64,000 nt of DNA from Marinobacterium mangrovicola (GTDB lineage: Bacteria; Pseudomonadota; Gammaproteobacteria; Pseudomonadales; Balneatricaceae): assembly GCF_004339595.1 (NCBI RefSeq), contig NZ_SMFU01000008.1:310001-374000 (forward strand). Direction: 5' to 3'. Below are positions 17,413 through 25,589 of the stretch, one piece after another. A program made the position numbers and the translations under genes. Every line of letters starts with the position of its first letter. The stretch's first letter is position 1. The notes beneath the pieces were generated by a model. It searched no databases. It was not told where the DNA came from and saw only the letters and a program-made list of their open reading frames with translations.

Positions 17413-18588
17413 TTATTTGTGGTTATTCCAGCCGGCGTCCAGCTCGGCAGCCAGATTCAGCAGCGCTCGGTCGCTACCGGCGGGGCCGATGAGTGACAGA
17501 CCCACGGGGCCCGTGCCGTCATGCAGCAGCGGCAGGCTGATCTGCGGCAGGCCTGCGATACCGGCGATGGCGTTCATCCGCATGGTGCGGGTGCGGGTCG
17601 CATCCACCTCTTCCGGGGACGCATCGATCGCTGGCGCATGGCCAGGCGCCGTGGGCATACACCAGACGGTGTTGTTATCGAACAGGCTGCGGACTTCGTT
17701 ACGCAGGGCATCGGCGGCGGCCAGCGCGGTGGCGTATTCGTCGCGGCTGATCTTTGAGGCGGCTTCAAAACGCTCGCGGATGCCGGGGCCAAAGTCCGGT
17801 CGGGTCGCCTCTATCCATTCACCATAGGCCTGCCAGGCCTGATAGCCCTGCACCACGCGGAACAGTGAGGGGAAGCGGTCAAGCTCACCGAGGGTGATTG
17901 CGTCGATCTGGGTGAGTAGCTTGTTGGCGTCGAGCCGTTCCTGCAGTTGGGTGAGCAGTACCGGTTCCACATTGGAATACACATCGGTAATCCCGCGTAC
18001 CCGGGAAAATTCGAAGCTGTCGGCATCCTTGGGCAGCAGCACCTTGCCGACCTTGCTCAGCGTTTCGATATCGCGGGCAAACCAGCCCAGGGTGTCGAAG
18101 CCGGGCGCCAGTGGCGCGGCGCCTTCGCTGGAGATCGCTGCATGGGTGGGGCGGATGCCGTAAACGCCGCAGTAGCTGGCGGGAATGCGCACCGAGCCAC
18201 CGGTATCGCTGCCGATGGCGAAATCCACCAGCCCGGCAGCAGTCACCGATACCGAGCCACTGGACGAGCCGCCCGGAATCGCGCCCGGCAGTGCCGGGTT
18301 AGGCGGTGTGCCGTCATGGGCGTTCTGCCCGGCGATGCTGTAGCAGAGCTCGTCGGTATGGGTCTTGCCGATCAGGTGAGCACCGGCGTCCAGCAGAGTG
18401 GTGATTACCGGGGCGTCCGCAGTGGCGGGGGCGTGGGTTGCGCGCCACTGGGGCTGGCCGAGGCCGGTGATATGCCCCTTGAGCTCGAAGATATCCTTGC
18501 TGGCGAAAACCAGCCCATCCAGAAGGCCGCTGCCCTGGGGCAGGCGCTCCACCGGGTCGTTCTCGATAAAACCTGTGGTCAGTTGCAT
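17413..18588 (-). CDS. Amidase-signature family hydrolase
   Basis: A 391-residue cytosolic amidase, shorter than many family members. The Ser-cisSer-Lys triad is visible: Lys31 in FASKDIF, the GGSSSGSVS Ser block (107-114) and Ser132 in GSDTGGSVRIPASYCG. Overall it resembles the AMI1/AtzE-like branch. It is 20 bases after the DctM gene and 14 before the HpxZ-like gene. This suggests it hydrolyses an amide or ureido acid brought in by the TRAP importer. Confidence 0.9.
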   Translation of the reverse strand: MQLTTGFIENDPVERLPQGSGLLDGLVFASKDIFELKGHITGLGQPQWRATHAPATADAPVITTLLDAGAHLIGKTHTDELCYSIAGQNAHDGTPPNPALPGAIPGGSSSGSVSVTAAGLVDFAIGSDTGGSVRIPASYCGVYGIRPTHAAISSEGAAPLAPGFDTLGWFARDIETLSKVGKVLLPKDADSFEFSRVRGITDVYSNVEPVLLTQLQERLDANKLLTQIDAITLGELDRFPSLFRVVQGYQAWQAYGEWIEATRPDFGPGIRERFEAASKISRDEYATALAAADALRNEVRSLFDNNTVWCMPTAPGHAPAIDASPEEVDATRTRTMRMNAIAGIAGLPQISLPLLHDGTGPVGLSLIGPAGSDRALLNLAAELDAGWNNHK

Positions 18589-18607
18589 GGGGGCTTTCCC
18601 TATCCTG

Positions 18608-19906
18608 TTAGCCGGAAATACCGGACATGACGGTGCGTGGCAGCCAGAGGCTGATTTCCGGCACGGCGTTGATAACGAAGAGTACGATCAGTGCGAGCCA
18701 CACCAGCGGCAGGGCGCCCTTCACCGCCTGGCCATAAGTGACGCCACCCAGGCTGCTGGCCACGAACAGGTTCATGCCGAAGGGCGGGGTGAACATGCCG
18801 ATGGCGCAGTTGACGCAGAGGATCACGCCCAGGTGCACCAGATCCACACCGGCCATTTCTGCCACCTTGATCACCAGCGGCACCAGGATGATGACGATGG
18901 AGTTGGGGTCCAGGAACATGCCGGCGATCAGCACCACCACGTTGATCAGAAGCAGCAGCACCACCGGGTTATCGCTCAGGGAGAGCAGGCCGGTGGCGAG
19001 CTGCTGGGTCAGGCCGGAGGTAGTCAGGTACCAGGAGAAGGCCGCGGCGGAAGCGACGATGATCATCACCTGGGTGGTCACCACGGCGCTATCGACGCAG
19101 ACCCGCCAGAGATCCTCAACGCTAAGCTCACGGTAGATAAACATGCCAACGACAGTGGCGTAGACCACCGCCACGGCGGCCGCCTCGGTGGGGGTGAAAA
19201 TACCGCCGTAGATACCGCCCAGAATCAATACCGGAATCGCCAGCCCCCAGGAGGCTTCACGCAAAGCGGTGAACAGCTCCTGGCGGGAGGGGAAGGGGCG
19301 TGACTCCATGCCCGACTTGCAGGCGCGGTAGTAGCAGTAAGCGAGGAACACCAGGCCATAAACCAGGCCCGCGCCGATGCCCGCCATAAACAGAGCACCG
19401 ATCGATACGCCGGCCATGGCGCCGTAAACGATCATAAAAATGCTCGGCGGAATGATGATGCCCACGGCACCGGTGGCCATCAGCAGGCCCACGGAAAACT
19501 TCTGGTCGTAACCCTCTTTCAGCATCGACGGCAGGATCAGCCGACCCACCGACACCACGGTGGCGGGGCTGGAGCCGGAGATAGCGCCGAAGAACATGGA
19601 GCCGGTCACGGTGGTCATCGCCAGGCCGCCGCGGAACGGGCCCACCAGCATCTGCGCCACCTTGAGGATACGGTTGGAGAGGCCGCTGGTGCTCATCAGG
19701 TTACCGGCCAGAATAAACAGCGGGATCGCCATCAGCGGAAAGCTGTCGAGGCCGGAGAACATGCGCTGCACGATCAGCATCGGCGGTGTGGTGCCGGCCA
19801 CACTGAGGCCGATAAACACGGCCAGCGTCAGCGCGACGAATATCGGTAGTCCGGCGGCGAGCAGGCCGGAGGTAAGAAAAAGAAATCCTGAACCCATATT
19901 AAGCAC
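18608..19906 (-). CDS. TRAP transporter large permease (DctM family)
   Basis: A 432-residue, about 12-helix inner-membrane protein, the ion-coupled transport subunit of a TRAP importer. Blocks such as FFGAISGSSPATVVSVGRLILPSM, GIIIPPSIFMIVYG and a C-terminal GMFTPPFGMNLFVASS are standard for DctM. Its ATG overlaps the DctQ end by eight bases. With DctQ and DctP just upstream the importer is complete; the substrate is probably a carboxylate with an amide or ureido group, judging by the amidase gene. Confidence 0.93.
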   Translation of the reverse strand: MLNMGSGFLFLTSGLLAAGLPIFVALTLAVFIGLSVAGTTPPMLIVQRMFSGLDSFPLMAIPLFILAGNLMSTSGLSNRILKVAQMLVGPFRGGLAMTTVTGSMFFGAISGSSPATVVSVGRLILPSMLKEGYDQKFSVGLLMATGAVGIIIPPSIFMIVYGAMAGVSIGALFMAGIGAGLVYGLVFLAYCYYRACKSGMESRPFPSRQELFTALREASWGLAIPVLILGGIYGGIFTPTEAAAVAVVYATVVGMFIYRELSVEDLWRVCVDSAVVTTQVMIIVASAAAFSWYLTTSGLTQQLATGLLSLSDNPVVLLLLINVVVLIAGMFLDPNSIVIILVPLVIKVAEMAGVDLVHLGVILCVNCAIGMFTPPFGMNLFVASSLGGVTYGQAVKGALPLVWLALIVLFVINAVPEISLWLPRTVMSGISG

Positions 19907-20405
19907 CTGCCGGGGTATTGCTGTATTCGAGGGACTGGTTGCGCAGCAGGCGCACCAGGGTTTCCGACAGCCGGATCAGCATCAGCGCCGAACTGAGCGG
20001 AATAGAGATGTAGAACAGGTACATCGGTGCTTCCATGGCCGGTGAGCTCTGCCCGAACATCATGATCTGGCGGGTCAGGTGATAACCGTGCCAGGTCAGC
20101 ATCGCGCACAGCGCCATGCAGGTCAGGGTGATCAGAATCTGCAGCGGCTTCTGCATGTTCTCGGGGGCGATCTGCTTGAGCACATCGATACGGATATGAG
20201 CGTTCTGGCGGAAGGCGATGCTACCGGCGATAAACACCATCCAGATAATCGAGTAGCGCACGCTCTCTTCGGCCCAGCTGAACGAGTAGTTAAACAGGGC
20301 GCGGGCGCCGATCTGAATACAGAGCATGGAGGCGGCAAAGATGATCAGCACACCCACGGTGCCGTTCTCGATCCACGCCAGCAGACGACTGAAACTGTTC
20401 CACAT
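19899..20405 (-). CDS. TRAP transporter small permease (DctQ family)
   Basis: A 168-residue, four-helix membrane protein that pairs with DctM. The stretch YSFSWAEESVRYSIIWMVFIAGSIAFRQNAHI is the DctQ signature (W-x-E-E and the conserved Arg/Asn loop). Start ATG 20405 is chosen because GGAG lies shortly before it; a longer in-frame start at 20447 has no ribosome site and would add non-conserved residues. It overlaps DctM. Confidence 0.9.
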   Translation of the reverse strand: MWNSFSRLLAWIENGTVGVLIIFAASMLCIQIGARALFNYSFSWAEESVRYSIIWMVFIAGSIAFRQNAHIRIDVLKQIAPENMQKPLQILITLTCMALCAMLTWHGYHLTRQIMMFGQSSPAMEAPMYLFYISIPLSSALMLIRLSETLVRLLRNQSLEYSNTPAGA

Positions 20406-20470
20406 AAAGAGTCTCCAGCCCGGGGCCTGGGAGGCTGTGAACAGCACAGCCCCGGGACGTTCTGATCGGC

Positions 20471-21466
20471 TTACTGGGCGGCGAGGGCTTGCTGGGTACG
20501 CTCAAGCAGGTTGTCGTCGAGCTTGCCGGCGAACTCGTCATACACTGGGGTCATCGCCTGGCTGAACTTCTGCAGCTGCTCCGGGCTCAGGCTGACGATC
20601 TCGGTACCGCCGGCGGCTTCGATGCCATCCAGGTAGGCCTGCTCGCGGGCGATGGAGCGCTCACGCTGGTACTCACCGGCTTCACGCACGGCGGCTTTCA
20701 GCATCTGCTGGTTTTCCGGACTCTGCTGATCGAACCAGGTTTTGCTGAAGATAAACGCGGTAGCCAGGTAGCCGTGGTTGGAGAGCATCAGGTCATCCTG
20801 CACCTCGTAGAACTTCATCTGCGAGATGGAGACCAGCGGGTTCTCCTGGCACTCCACCACACCCTGCTGCAGCGCGGTGTAGGTTTCGCTGAAGGCGATC
20901 GGTACCGGGTTGGAGCCCAGCGCCTTGTACTGGGAGATCAGCAGCGGGCTTTCCATCACGCGCACCTTGCGGCCATCCAGATCGTCGGGGGAGGTTACCG
21001 CGTGGTTGCAGGTCAGCTGCTTGAAGCCGCTTTCCCAGAACATGGCCGGTTCAAAACCCGCCTTGCGCAGGCCAGAGAGCACCTCGTCACCGATGGGACC
21101 GTCCAGCAGTTCATAGGCCGCTTCGCGGGACGGGAACAGGAAAGGCATATCGATCAGCTGCAGGTTCTTGTTAAAGCCGCTGAGCTTGGCGGTGGGGATC
21201 GGGGCGGCTTCGACGGCACCGAACTGCATCTGCTGCGCTACCTGAACATCATCGCCGAGGGCGTTGTTCGGGTAGATGTTGACCTCATATTCGCCGTTGG
21301 AGCGCTCCTCGATCAGCTGCTTCAGGCGCTCGGCGCCTTCGTGCTGGGCGCTGTCTTCCGTCATATCGTGATGCAGCTTGATCACGGAGGCTGCCTGAGC
21401 GGTCAGGGCGGTGGCAGACATGGCCAGGGTCATGGCGCTGATCAGGGTTTTGAGCGGCTTATTCAT
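20471..21466 (-). CDS. TRAP transporter substrate-binding protein (DctP family)
   Basis: A 331-residue periplasmic binding protein with signal peptide ending near TALTAQA. DctP blocks: IKLHHDMTEDSAQHEGAERLKQLIEERSNG, DLDGRKVRVMESPLLISQYKALGSNPVPI with the conserved carboxylate-binding Arg, and YTALQQGVVECQENPL. First gene of the dctPQM-amidase-HpxZ-gntR run; GntR-type palindromes lie 47 and 151 bases upstream. It is unlike the orphan DctP at 4025, so two different ligands are expected. Confidence 0.93.
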   Translation of the reverse strand: MNKPLKTLISAMTLAMSATALTAQAASVIKLHHDMTEDSAQHEGAERLKQLIEERSNGEYEVNIYPNNALGDDVQVAQQMQFGAVEAAPIPTAKLSGFNKNLQLIDMPFLFPSREAAYELLDGPIGDEVLSGLRKAGFEPAMFWESGFKQLTCNHAVTSPDDLDGRKVRVMESPLLISQYKALGSNPVPIAFSETYTALQQGVVECQENPLVSISQMKFYEVQDDLMLSNHGYLATAFIFSKTWFDQQSPENQQMLKAAVREAGEYQRERSIAREQAYLDGIEAAGGTEIVSLSPEQLQKFSQAMTPVYDEFAGKLDDNLLERTQQALAAQ

Positions 21467-21512
21467 CTATCTCTTTCCTTGTCTCGGCGGTTAGGGATTG
21501 TTAGTAACCTTT

Positions 21513-21522
21513 TTGTATACAA
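21513..21522. promoter_or_regulatory. GntR-type operator, site 1
   Basis: TTGTATACAA is a perfect 10-bp palindrome 47 bases upstream of the dctP start, and this sequence is common for FCD-type GntR repressors. The rest of the 365-base gap (21467-21831) holds one further related site and no supported gene. Confidence 0.65.
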
Positions 21523-21616
21523 GAGCAAGATGAGTGCCAGTTATAAAAACAACTAAGAATCAATGGGTTGTGAATATTCAGGGAGAGGTGGTCTAAATTG
21601 GTGCGCTATTTTGGCT

Positions 21617-21626
21617 TTGTATACAG
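21617..21626. promoter_or_regulatory. GntR-type operator, site 2
   Basis: TTGTATACAG, nine of ten bases identical to the first site, with centres 104 bp apart. Two spaced sites would allow looping or cooperative repression by the GntR protein encoded at the end of the operon. Confidence 0.5.
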
Positions 21627-21831
21627 AGATTCTGTCTGCTTTTGGTGCGTTTGTGGTCAGACGCCTTGGCGAGCTAAGTGTGAAGGGGCGGGATGAGCGC
21701 AGATTGTCTCGGATAGCTCGAGACCCAGGGCGGGAAAAGTGGCTCTTAAGAAAGGTGTCTCGACATTGTGTAGCGAGGGAGGGGGAGCTAAAAGCGCCAG
21801 TGCGCCGTCGCTGCTAACTGGACGAAGTTGG

Positions 21832-22254
21832 TCACTTCAGCGGCAAAACACCGTAGTGCTTACCCATGCTGGCGCAGTACTTGGTCCATTCGATGTTCTC
21901 ACTGAAGTTGGCCAGAAAACTGAAATCGGAAGAATCAAACCAGCGCTCAGCCCAGTACAACCGCTTATCCGCGTAGATCTGTGCGATAAACTGGTCCGGG
22001 TCCGCCTTGCCTTCCGTTTCGGCGCGGGGAACCGCATGGATTTTAAATTCAGTGGATACCGCCTGCATCCGCTGGATCTGATCATCGGGCTTGCCCTGGT
22101 AACCCGCCGACTCGGCCAGCACATCATAGATCGCCGCACACTCCGCCATGCTGACAGAGATATCCTGAGCAGTGGCTTGGCCAGTGGTGCAGGCCAGTAG
22201 GGTTAGTAGCAACAGGTGTGGTGATTTCGTTGGTCGAGTGAAGGTGTTAGGCAT
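21832..22254 (-). CDS. Secreted protein of unknown function
   Basis: A 140-residue protein with an N-terminal hydrophobic run (HLLLLTLLACTTGQATAQ) that reads as a signal peptide, with a Cys that could alternatively be lipidated. The mature part has two Cys and no motif I recognise. Its GC content is nearer to the chromosome than to the AT-rich genes to its right. The ATG lies within the last codons of the neighbouring cassette gene (8-base overlap), so a later start is possible. Function unknown. Confidence 0.6.
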   Translation of the reverse strand: MPNTFTRPTKSPHLLLLTLLACTTGQATAQDISVSMAECAAIYDVLAESAGYQGKPDDQIQRMQAVSTEFKIHAVPRAETEGKADPDQFIAQIYADKRLYWAERWFDSSDFSFLANFSENIEWTKYCASMGKHYGVLPLK

Positions 22255-22942
22255 ATTTGTACCTCAATTCCTCCTCGGCTATGGGTACTAAGTTAAACAG
22301 CTCAGAATCGTTCTCGCGATGAACGCAAAAAACTTGGCCATTACCGTTGGGGCCCAATGCCCAAAAAAGCTTTGGCCAAGACCTGCGGATGCTCTGAACT
22401 TTACGATACGCATTCTTTTCTACAGAGTTTTCTGGGTCTGCATTGAGAGGAGGGTTTCTGCAATGCTCATTCATAAACGCTAATAGCTTTTCTATTTCCT
22501 TCATGTCCTTCTTAACTTCACAGGCGACCAGCTCTTTATTCGACGCATTTTCATAACAAACCAAGTCAAACGCCCAAGTTTTTGATTGAGCACCAAGGTT
22601 ATCAATGGGCCACCCATACTCCACATGTAACCTCGCAAGAGCGCCGATTGTGATAATTGGCTCTATCCAAAGCGTTATAGGCCGGGGTATTACGCTCTTT
22701 TCACCTTCCCAAAAGATCTGCTCTTTTGCAGAGCTTTTAGGTGCAACAAAGGACCCCTTTGACTCAGAGACAAGTCCATCATCGACTGCTTGCATAAACC
22801 AGAGTGCATCAAATTCATGGAGCCTTTCAATCGATGATAACTTAAATCCATCTAGTGGGTACTTTCGGTGGGGGGCATTGCAGAAAGATGGTAACCACTC
22901 CTTTTGCAACCGGTCAGTGAATGCTGTAATTATATCTTTCAC
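22247..22942 (-). CDS. Integron-cassette protein of unknown function with a PD-(D/E)XK-like motif
   Basis: A 231-residue cytosolic protein I do not recognise. Residues ~124-146 read AFDLVCYENASNKELV followed by ACEVKKD; Asp126, Glu142 and Lys144 fit the D-x(15)-E-x-K pattern of the PD-(D/E)XK nuclease fold, so a nuclease-like domain is possible. AT-rich relative to neighbours. An attC site (22967-23053) lies immediately upstream and marks it as a cassette. Its TAA stop falls within GCCTAAC, a canonical core-site sequence, but no convincing attC follows. Confidence 0.65.
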   Translation of the reverse strand: MKDIITAFTDRLQKEWLPSFCNAPHRKYPLDGFKLSSIERLHEFDALWFMQAVDDGLVSESKGSFVAPKSSAKEQIFWEGEKSVIPRPITLWIEPIITIGALARLHVEYGWPIDNLGAQSKTWAFDLVCYENASNKELVACEVKKDMKEIEKLLAFMNEHCRNPPLNADPENSVEKNAYRKVQSIRRSWPKLFWALGPNGNGQVFCVHRENDSELFNLVPIAEEELRYKYA

Positions 22943-22966
22943 TGGAAATTCCTATCTTGAATCTTG

Positions 22967-23053
22967 AGGTAACGCTGCAGTTAAAGGGCCGAAAAAGCGT
23001 AGCTTTGGATGTACCAGTAAGCAAAGCGAATGATTTTCAACGCTTTGTTATGT
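22967..23053 (-). other. Integron attC recombination site (cassette of the 23054-23662 gene)
   Basis: On the minus strand the site runs from ACATAAC (R'') to GTTACCT (R'), 87 bp. TAAC pairs with GTTA; after short unpaired spacers, GTT-(G)-AAA pairs with TTTAAC, leaving one extrahelical G, the mark of attC sites. R'' is the exact reverse complement of GTTATGT at this cassette's upstream boundary (23684-23678), as expected of a mobile cassette. It abuts the stop codon of the gene at 23054. Confidence 0.82.
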
Positions 23054-23662
23054 TTATTTAGTTCGAACCTTTTCTCCAAAGAACTCTTCAACTTTCGCCG
23101 TTGATTCGGCTATTTTCTGGCTGAACTCATCCTCGTCAGATGTAAAATAGACAACCTTGTCATTCTCTATGATTCGCTCCGGGCTATTATCTACACTAGC
23201 TCCTGGCCCCGCATAGGCACCTTTCAACCAAAAGTGAAGCCAAATCGCTCCGCGGACATTTCCAATTCTCTGCTGAATTTCATTGAAGCAATCCTCTGCC
23301 TCTTTACCCCAAATAACTTTTGCCTCAAGACGAATCGTTTGTAACTCTACCCATTTCTCATTGAGGTACGTTATTCGCTCGCTATAAATTCGTTGTTCCT
23401 CTTCAAGTCGGCGACCAGCCTCGACTTCCTCTTGGCTAAGATAAAGCATTGGATTTCTCACGGACTGAAGTGCCTGCTGGACTTCGTATGTCTTTAGTAT
23501 GGCTTTCTTTGCAATCTCATACTCACTTGTGCCCCTGAGCTGCCTATTCCACGTAAAAAGCCCAAGTCCACCAATAGTAAGGGCGCCAATCGTACCGAAA
23601 ATAGAGACTACATCTTTCGTCAGTGACCAGTTTATATCGCTTATTGTGATACAAAGGTTCAA
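23054..23662 (-). CDS. Integron-cassette membrane-anchored protein of unknown function
   Basis: A 202-residue protein with one N-terminal membrane helix (about residues 17-37, VVSIFGTIGALTIGGLGLFTW) and then a long, charged, mostly helical region likely to form a coiled coil (YLSQEEVEAGRRLEEEQRIY and following). No enzyme motif seen. The gene is flanked on both sides by attC sites and AT-rich, so it is a mobile cassette. This layout recalls small membrane-anchored accessory proteins, but no function can be given. Confidence 0.75.
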   Translation of the reverse strand: MNLCITISDINWSLTKDVVSIFGTIGALTIGGLGLFTWNRQLRGTSEYEIAKKAILKTYEVQQALQSVRNPMLYLSQEEVEAGRRLEEEQRIYSERITYLNEKWVELQTIRLEAKVIWGKEAEDCFNEIQQRIGNVRGAIWLHFWLKGAYAGPGASVDNSPERIIENDKVVYFTSDEDEFSQKIAESTAKVEEFFGEKVRTK

Positions 23663-23677
23663 TACAGTCTCCTAGAA

Positions 23678-23746
23678 ACATAACGCCATTATAAATTGCC
23701 GAAAGAAGCGCAGCGTATTGAGGTCAATTTCATAATTTTGTTAGTA
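23678..23746 (-). other. Integron attC recombination site (cassette of the radical SAM gene)
   Basis: On the minus strand a 69-bp site from TACTAAC (R'') to GTTATGT (R'). TAAC/GTTA pair; then AAA and GGC are spacers; ATTAT-(G)-AAATTG pairs with CAATTT-ATAAT leaving a single extrahelical G. R'' equals the reverse complement of GTTAGTA at the upstream boundary of the radical SAM cassette (25134-25128). These independent matches make the site convincing. Confidence 0.88.
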
Positions 23747-23769
23747 TTCCATCAATACGACCACACCTA

Positions 23770-25113
23770 CTATCGAGTTAAATCATTCTTAAAATCTTCA
23801 AACCTATAATCTCTAGAAAAATATGAAAAGGACTTAAGATAGAAATAGTCTTCCTTAGTCATAAATTCTTCGCTTATTTCTTTAGATATATCTATAGCCT
23901 TGCCGTGGTCTATTTCATCACTTAAATTAATATGCTGAACACCCTCTGTAGGCATGTGGCTCCTTGACGCGCCATAACTCTGCAACTCTTTTATATAATC
24001 CTCAGTATTGCACTCCCAACCAAAAACAATTAAAGGCCCTACAGAAACACCCTTTATGTATTGCCTATGAAGCATCAACCACTCGATAGTTTCAGAAATA
24101 GTTTCACTTGTTTCTCCGGCAAAAAGAAGTATGTTAATCTTTACAAAGATGCCATTAACGTGACACTCTTTCAACAATCTCGAAGCGCGATCCAAATATA
24201 ATGCAGCGTTTCTTGTTTTGCCCATTCTAATAAGTTGAGATTTTGAAGCGCTCTCCAGCCCCAAATCTAGAACTTTTAAGCCAGCTTCTGCCAAATGCTT
24301 TACTAGCTTCAAATTTATAGTATCGACTCTGCTTTCCGAGCGCCAATCAAAAAATAATAACTCATGCTCTCGCTTCTCTTTAAGACTTTCAACCCATGAT
24401 CTTGTAGGGATAAACATTGACGACTCAAAATATATATTCATTTTATTTAGATTATCGTCAATAAGTATTGATTTCGCCTCATCAATAATAATTGATGATG
24501 ATTTTAATCTTTGCAGTGGCTCGTTTTTTTCCTGACAAAATGAACATCCCATACCACACCCTCTAGAAACTTCTAGACTAGGCTGATAAAGCTCTCTTTC
24601 ATATAACAAATTATAGTCAAGAGAGTTTTTCAGGGTGGAAACAGGTATCTTTAATTTTTCAAACTCAAAAGATAGACATGACTCAACAATTCTAGTGATA
24701 TTTCTATCAGCCAAGCCAGGAACAACTATATCGGCATCAGGAACAAGTGATTGCATTAAGTCACTTCTGTCTGCAATTACCCACCTTCCTCCAATTATTA
24801 TTTTCACCGATGAATTTATTTCTTTAATAAGGGATATAAATTCATTCACCCACGATATTGCATAAAAACTTGGAACTGATATTAAAAAAGGCAATGTGCT
24901 TAAATTACAAAAACCAAAATCAATACATTTTTTTACTGTTTCAATAGGGCTTTCGAAAAGACCTTGAATCTGTAATGCATTCCAACCCGATTTCCTTAAC
25001 TCCGTAGCAAGTGATAACAAGCCATAATTTAAATATCTATTCTGCCTATTTATCACCGTATCTGATTTTTTAACGATCAACTGGCCTGCACTTATACAAA
25101 ATATACGATCCAT
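23770..25113 (-). CDS. Cobalamin-type radical SAM protein carried as an integron cassette
   Basis: A 447-residue enzyme. Residues ~25-165 resemble a B12-binding-type Rossmann domain (VKIIIGGRW, DADIVVPGLADRN), though without an obvious D-x-H-x-x-G motif. The radical SAM core follows with the [4Fe-4S] motif CGMGCSFC (Cys186, 190, 193) and GLKVLDLGLESASKSQLIRMGK, a typical TIM-barrel strand with the conserved Glu. Strongly AT-rich and bounded by attC-type sites, so horizontally acquired. No precursor peptide or pathway partner is adjacent; reaction unknown. Confidence 0.85.
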   Translation of the reverse strand: MDRIFCISAGQLIVKKSDTVINRQNRYLNYGLLSLATELRKSGWNALQIQGLFESPIETVKKCIDFGFCNLSTLPFLISVPSFYAISWVNEFISLIKEINSSVKIIIGGRWVIADRSDLMQSLVPDADIVVPGLADRNITRIVESCLSFEFEKLKIPVSTLKNSLDYNLLYERELYQPSLEVSRGCGMGCSFCQEKNEPLQRLKSSSIIIDEAKSILIDDNLNKMNIYFESSMFIPTRSWVESLKEKREHELLFFDWRSESRVDTINLKLVKHLAEAGLKVLDLGLESASKSQLIRMGKTRNAALYLDRASRLLKECHVNGIFVKINILLFAGETSETISETIEWLMLHRQYIKGVSVGPLIVFGWECNTEDYIKELQSYGASRSHMPTEGVQHINLSDEIDHGKAIDISKEISEEFMTKEDYFYLKSFSYFSRDYRFEDFKNDLTR

Positions 25114-25127
25114 GTATGACCTCTAAA

Positions 25128-25177
25128 TACTAACAGTCTGTTAATGAGGTCTGCGACCTCATAATAATTATTAGCGG
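25128..25177 (-). other. attC-like or attI-like site at the upstream end of the radical SAM cassette
   Basis: On the minus strand CGCTAAT ... GTTAGTA bracket an 8-bp perfect hairpin, ATGAGGTC-GCA-GACCTCAT, and TTAACAGACT precedes the GTTAG core much as in other attC right arms. The left core is CTAAT, not CTAAC, so this may be a decayed attC or the attI remnant. No integrase gene is seen to its right. Confidence 0.5.
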
Positions 25178-25589
25178 GTATACCTTTTAATTATCGATAT
25201 TGTGGCTTCTGTAAAATAAGCTATTGAAAATAAAAAGAAAAAAAGACAGCTATTCGCAGCAGACAGATTAAAAGGTAGACGATTCGCTCGATGTAGGCCT
25301 GAAAAGGTAAAGCGCTCTAAAGTTGCTGAGGAAGCTGCCGGAGGCGCTGGGGCGGTGTGCAGAGGTATGCAATTTACCGTTAACGCTGGGAGTGCACTGC
25401 AGGTATTCATTATCAGTCCCTTAGCTTACCTACCGTAGAATCTATGCGTCTACTGCTTGTCTGACGCTGGAGTCAGTTTGCTACGGTTGGGAGAAAGGCA
25501 CAAGGTAGATAAGGGAGTTCTTGTGTAAGCACTTTGTATGAGGTTCGCTAACCCGGCTGGGGATGCGACGAATGCCTTTGATTGTTGCT

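Noticed and set aside
21563-21817. 84-codon plus-strand open frame in the gap right of dctP
   Set aside because: No ribosome site, no recognisable protein features, and it runs over the second GntR-type operator.
22080-22254. A third attC site starting at GCCTAAC over the stop of the 22247-22942 gene
   Set aside because: The core is canonical, but the next 150 bases lack a matching R' core and good L-box pairing, and they read as the signal peptide of the next gene.
25171-25410. 79-codon minus-strand open frame upstream of the radical SAM gene, considered as a RiPP precursor
   Set aside because: It has a weak AAGGGA site and one hydrophobic stretch but no leader/core pattern, lies outside the cassette boundary at 25128-25134, and its composition matches the non-coding surroundings.
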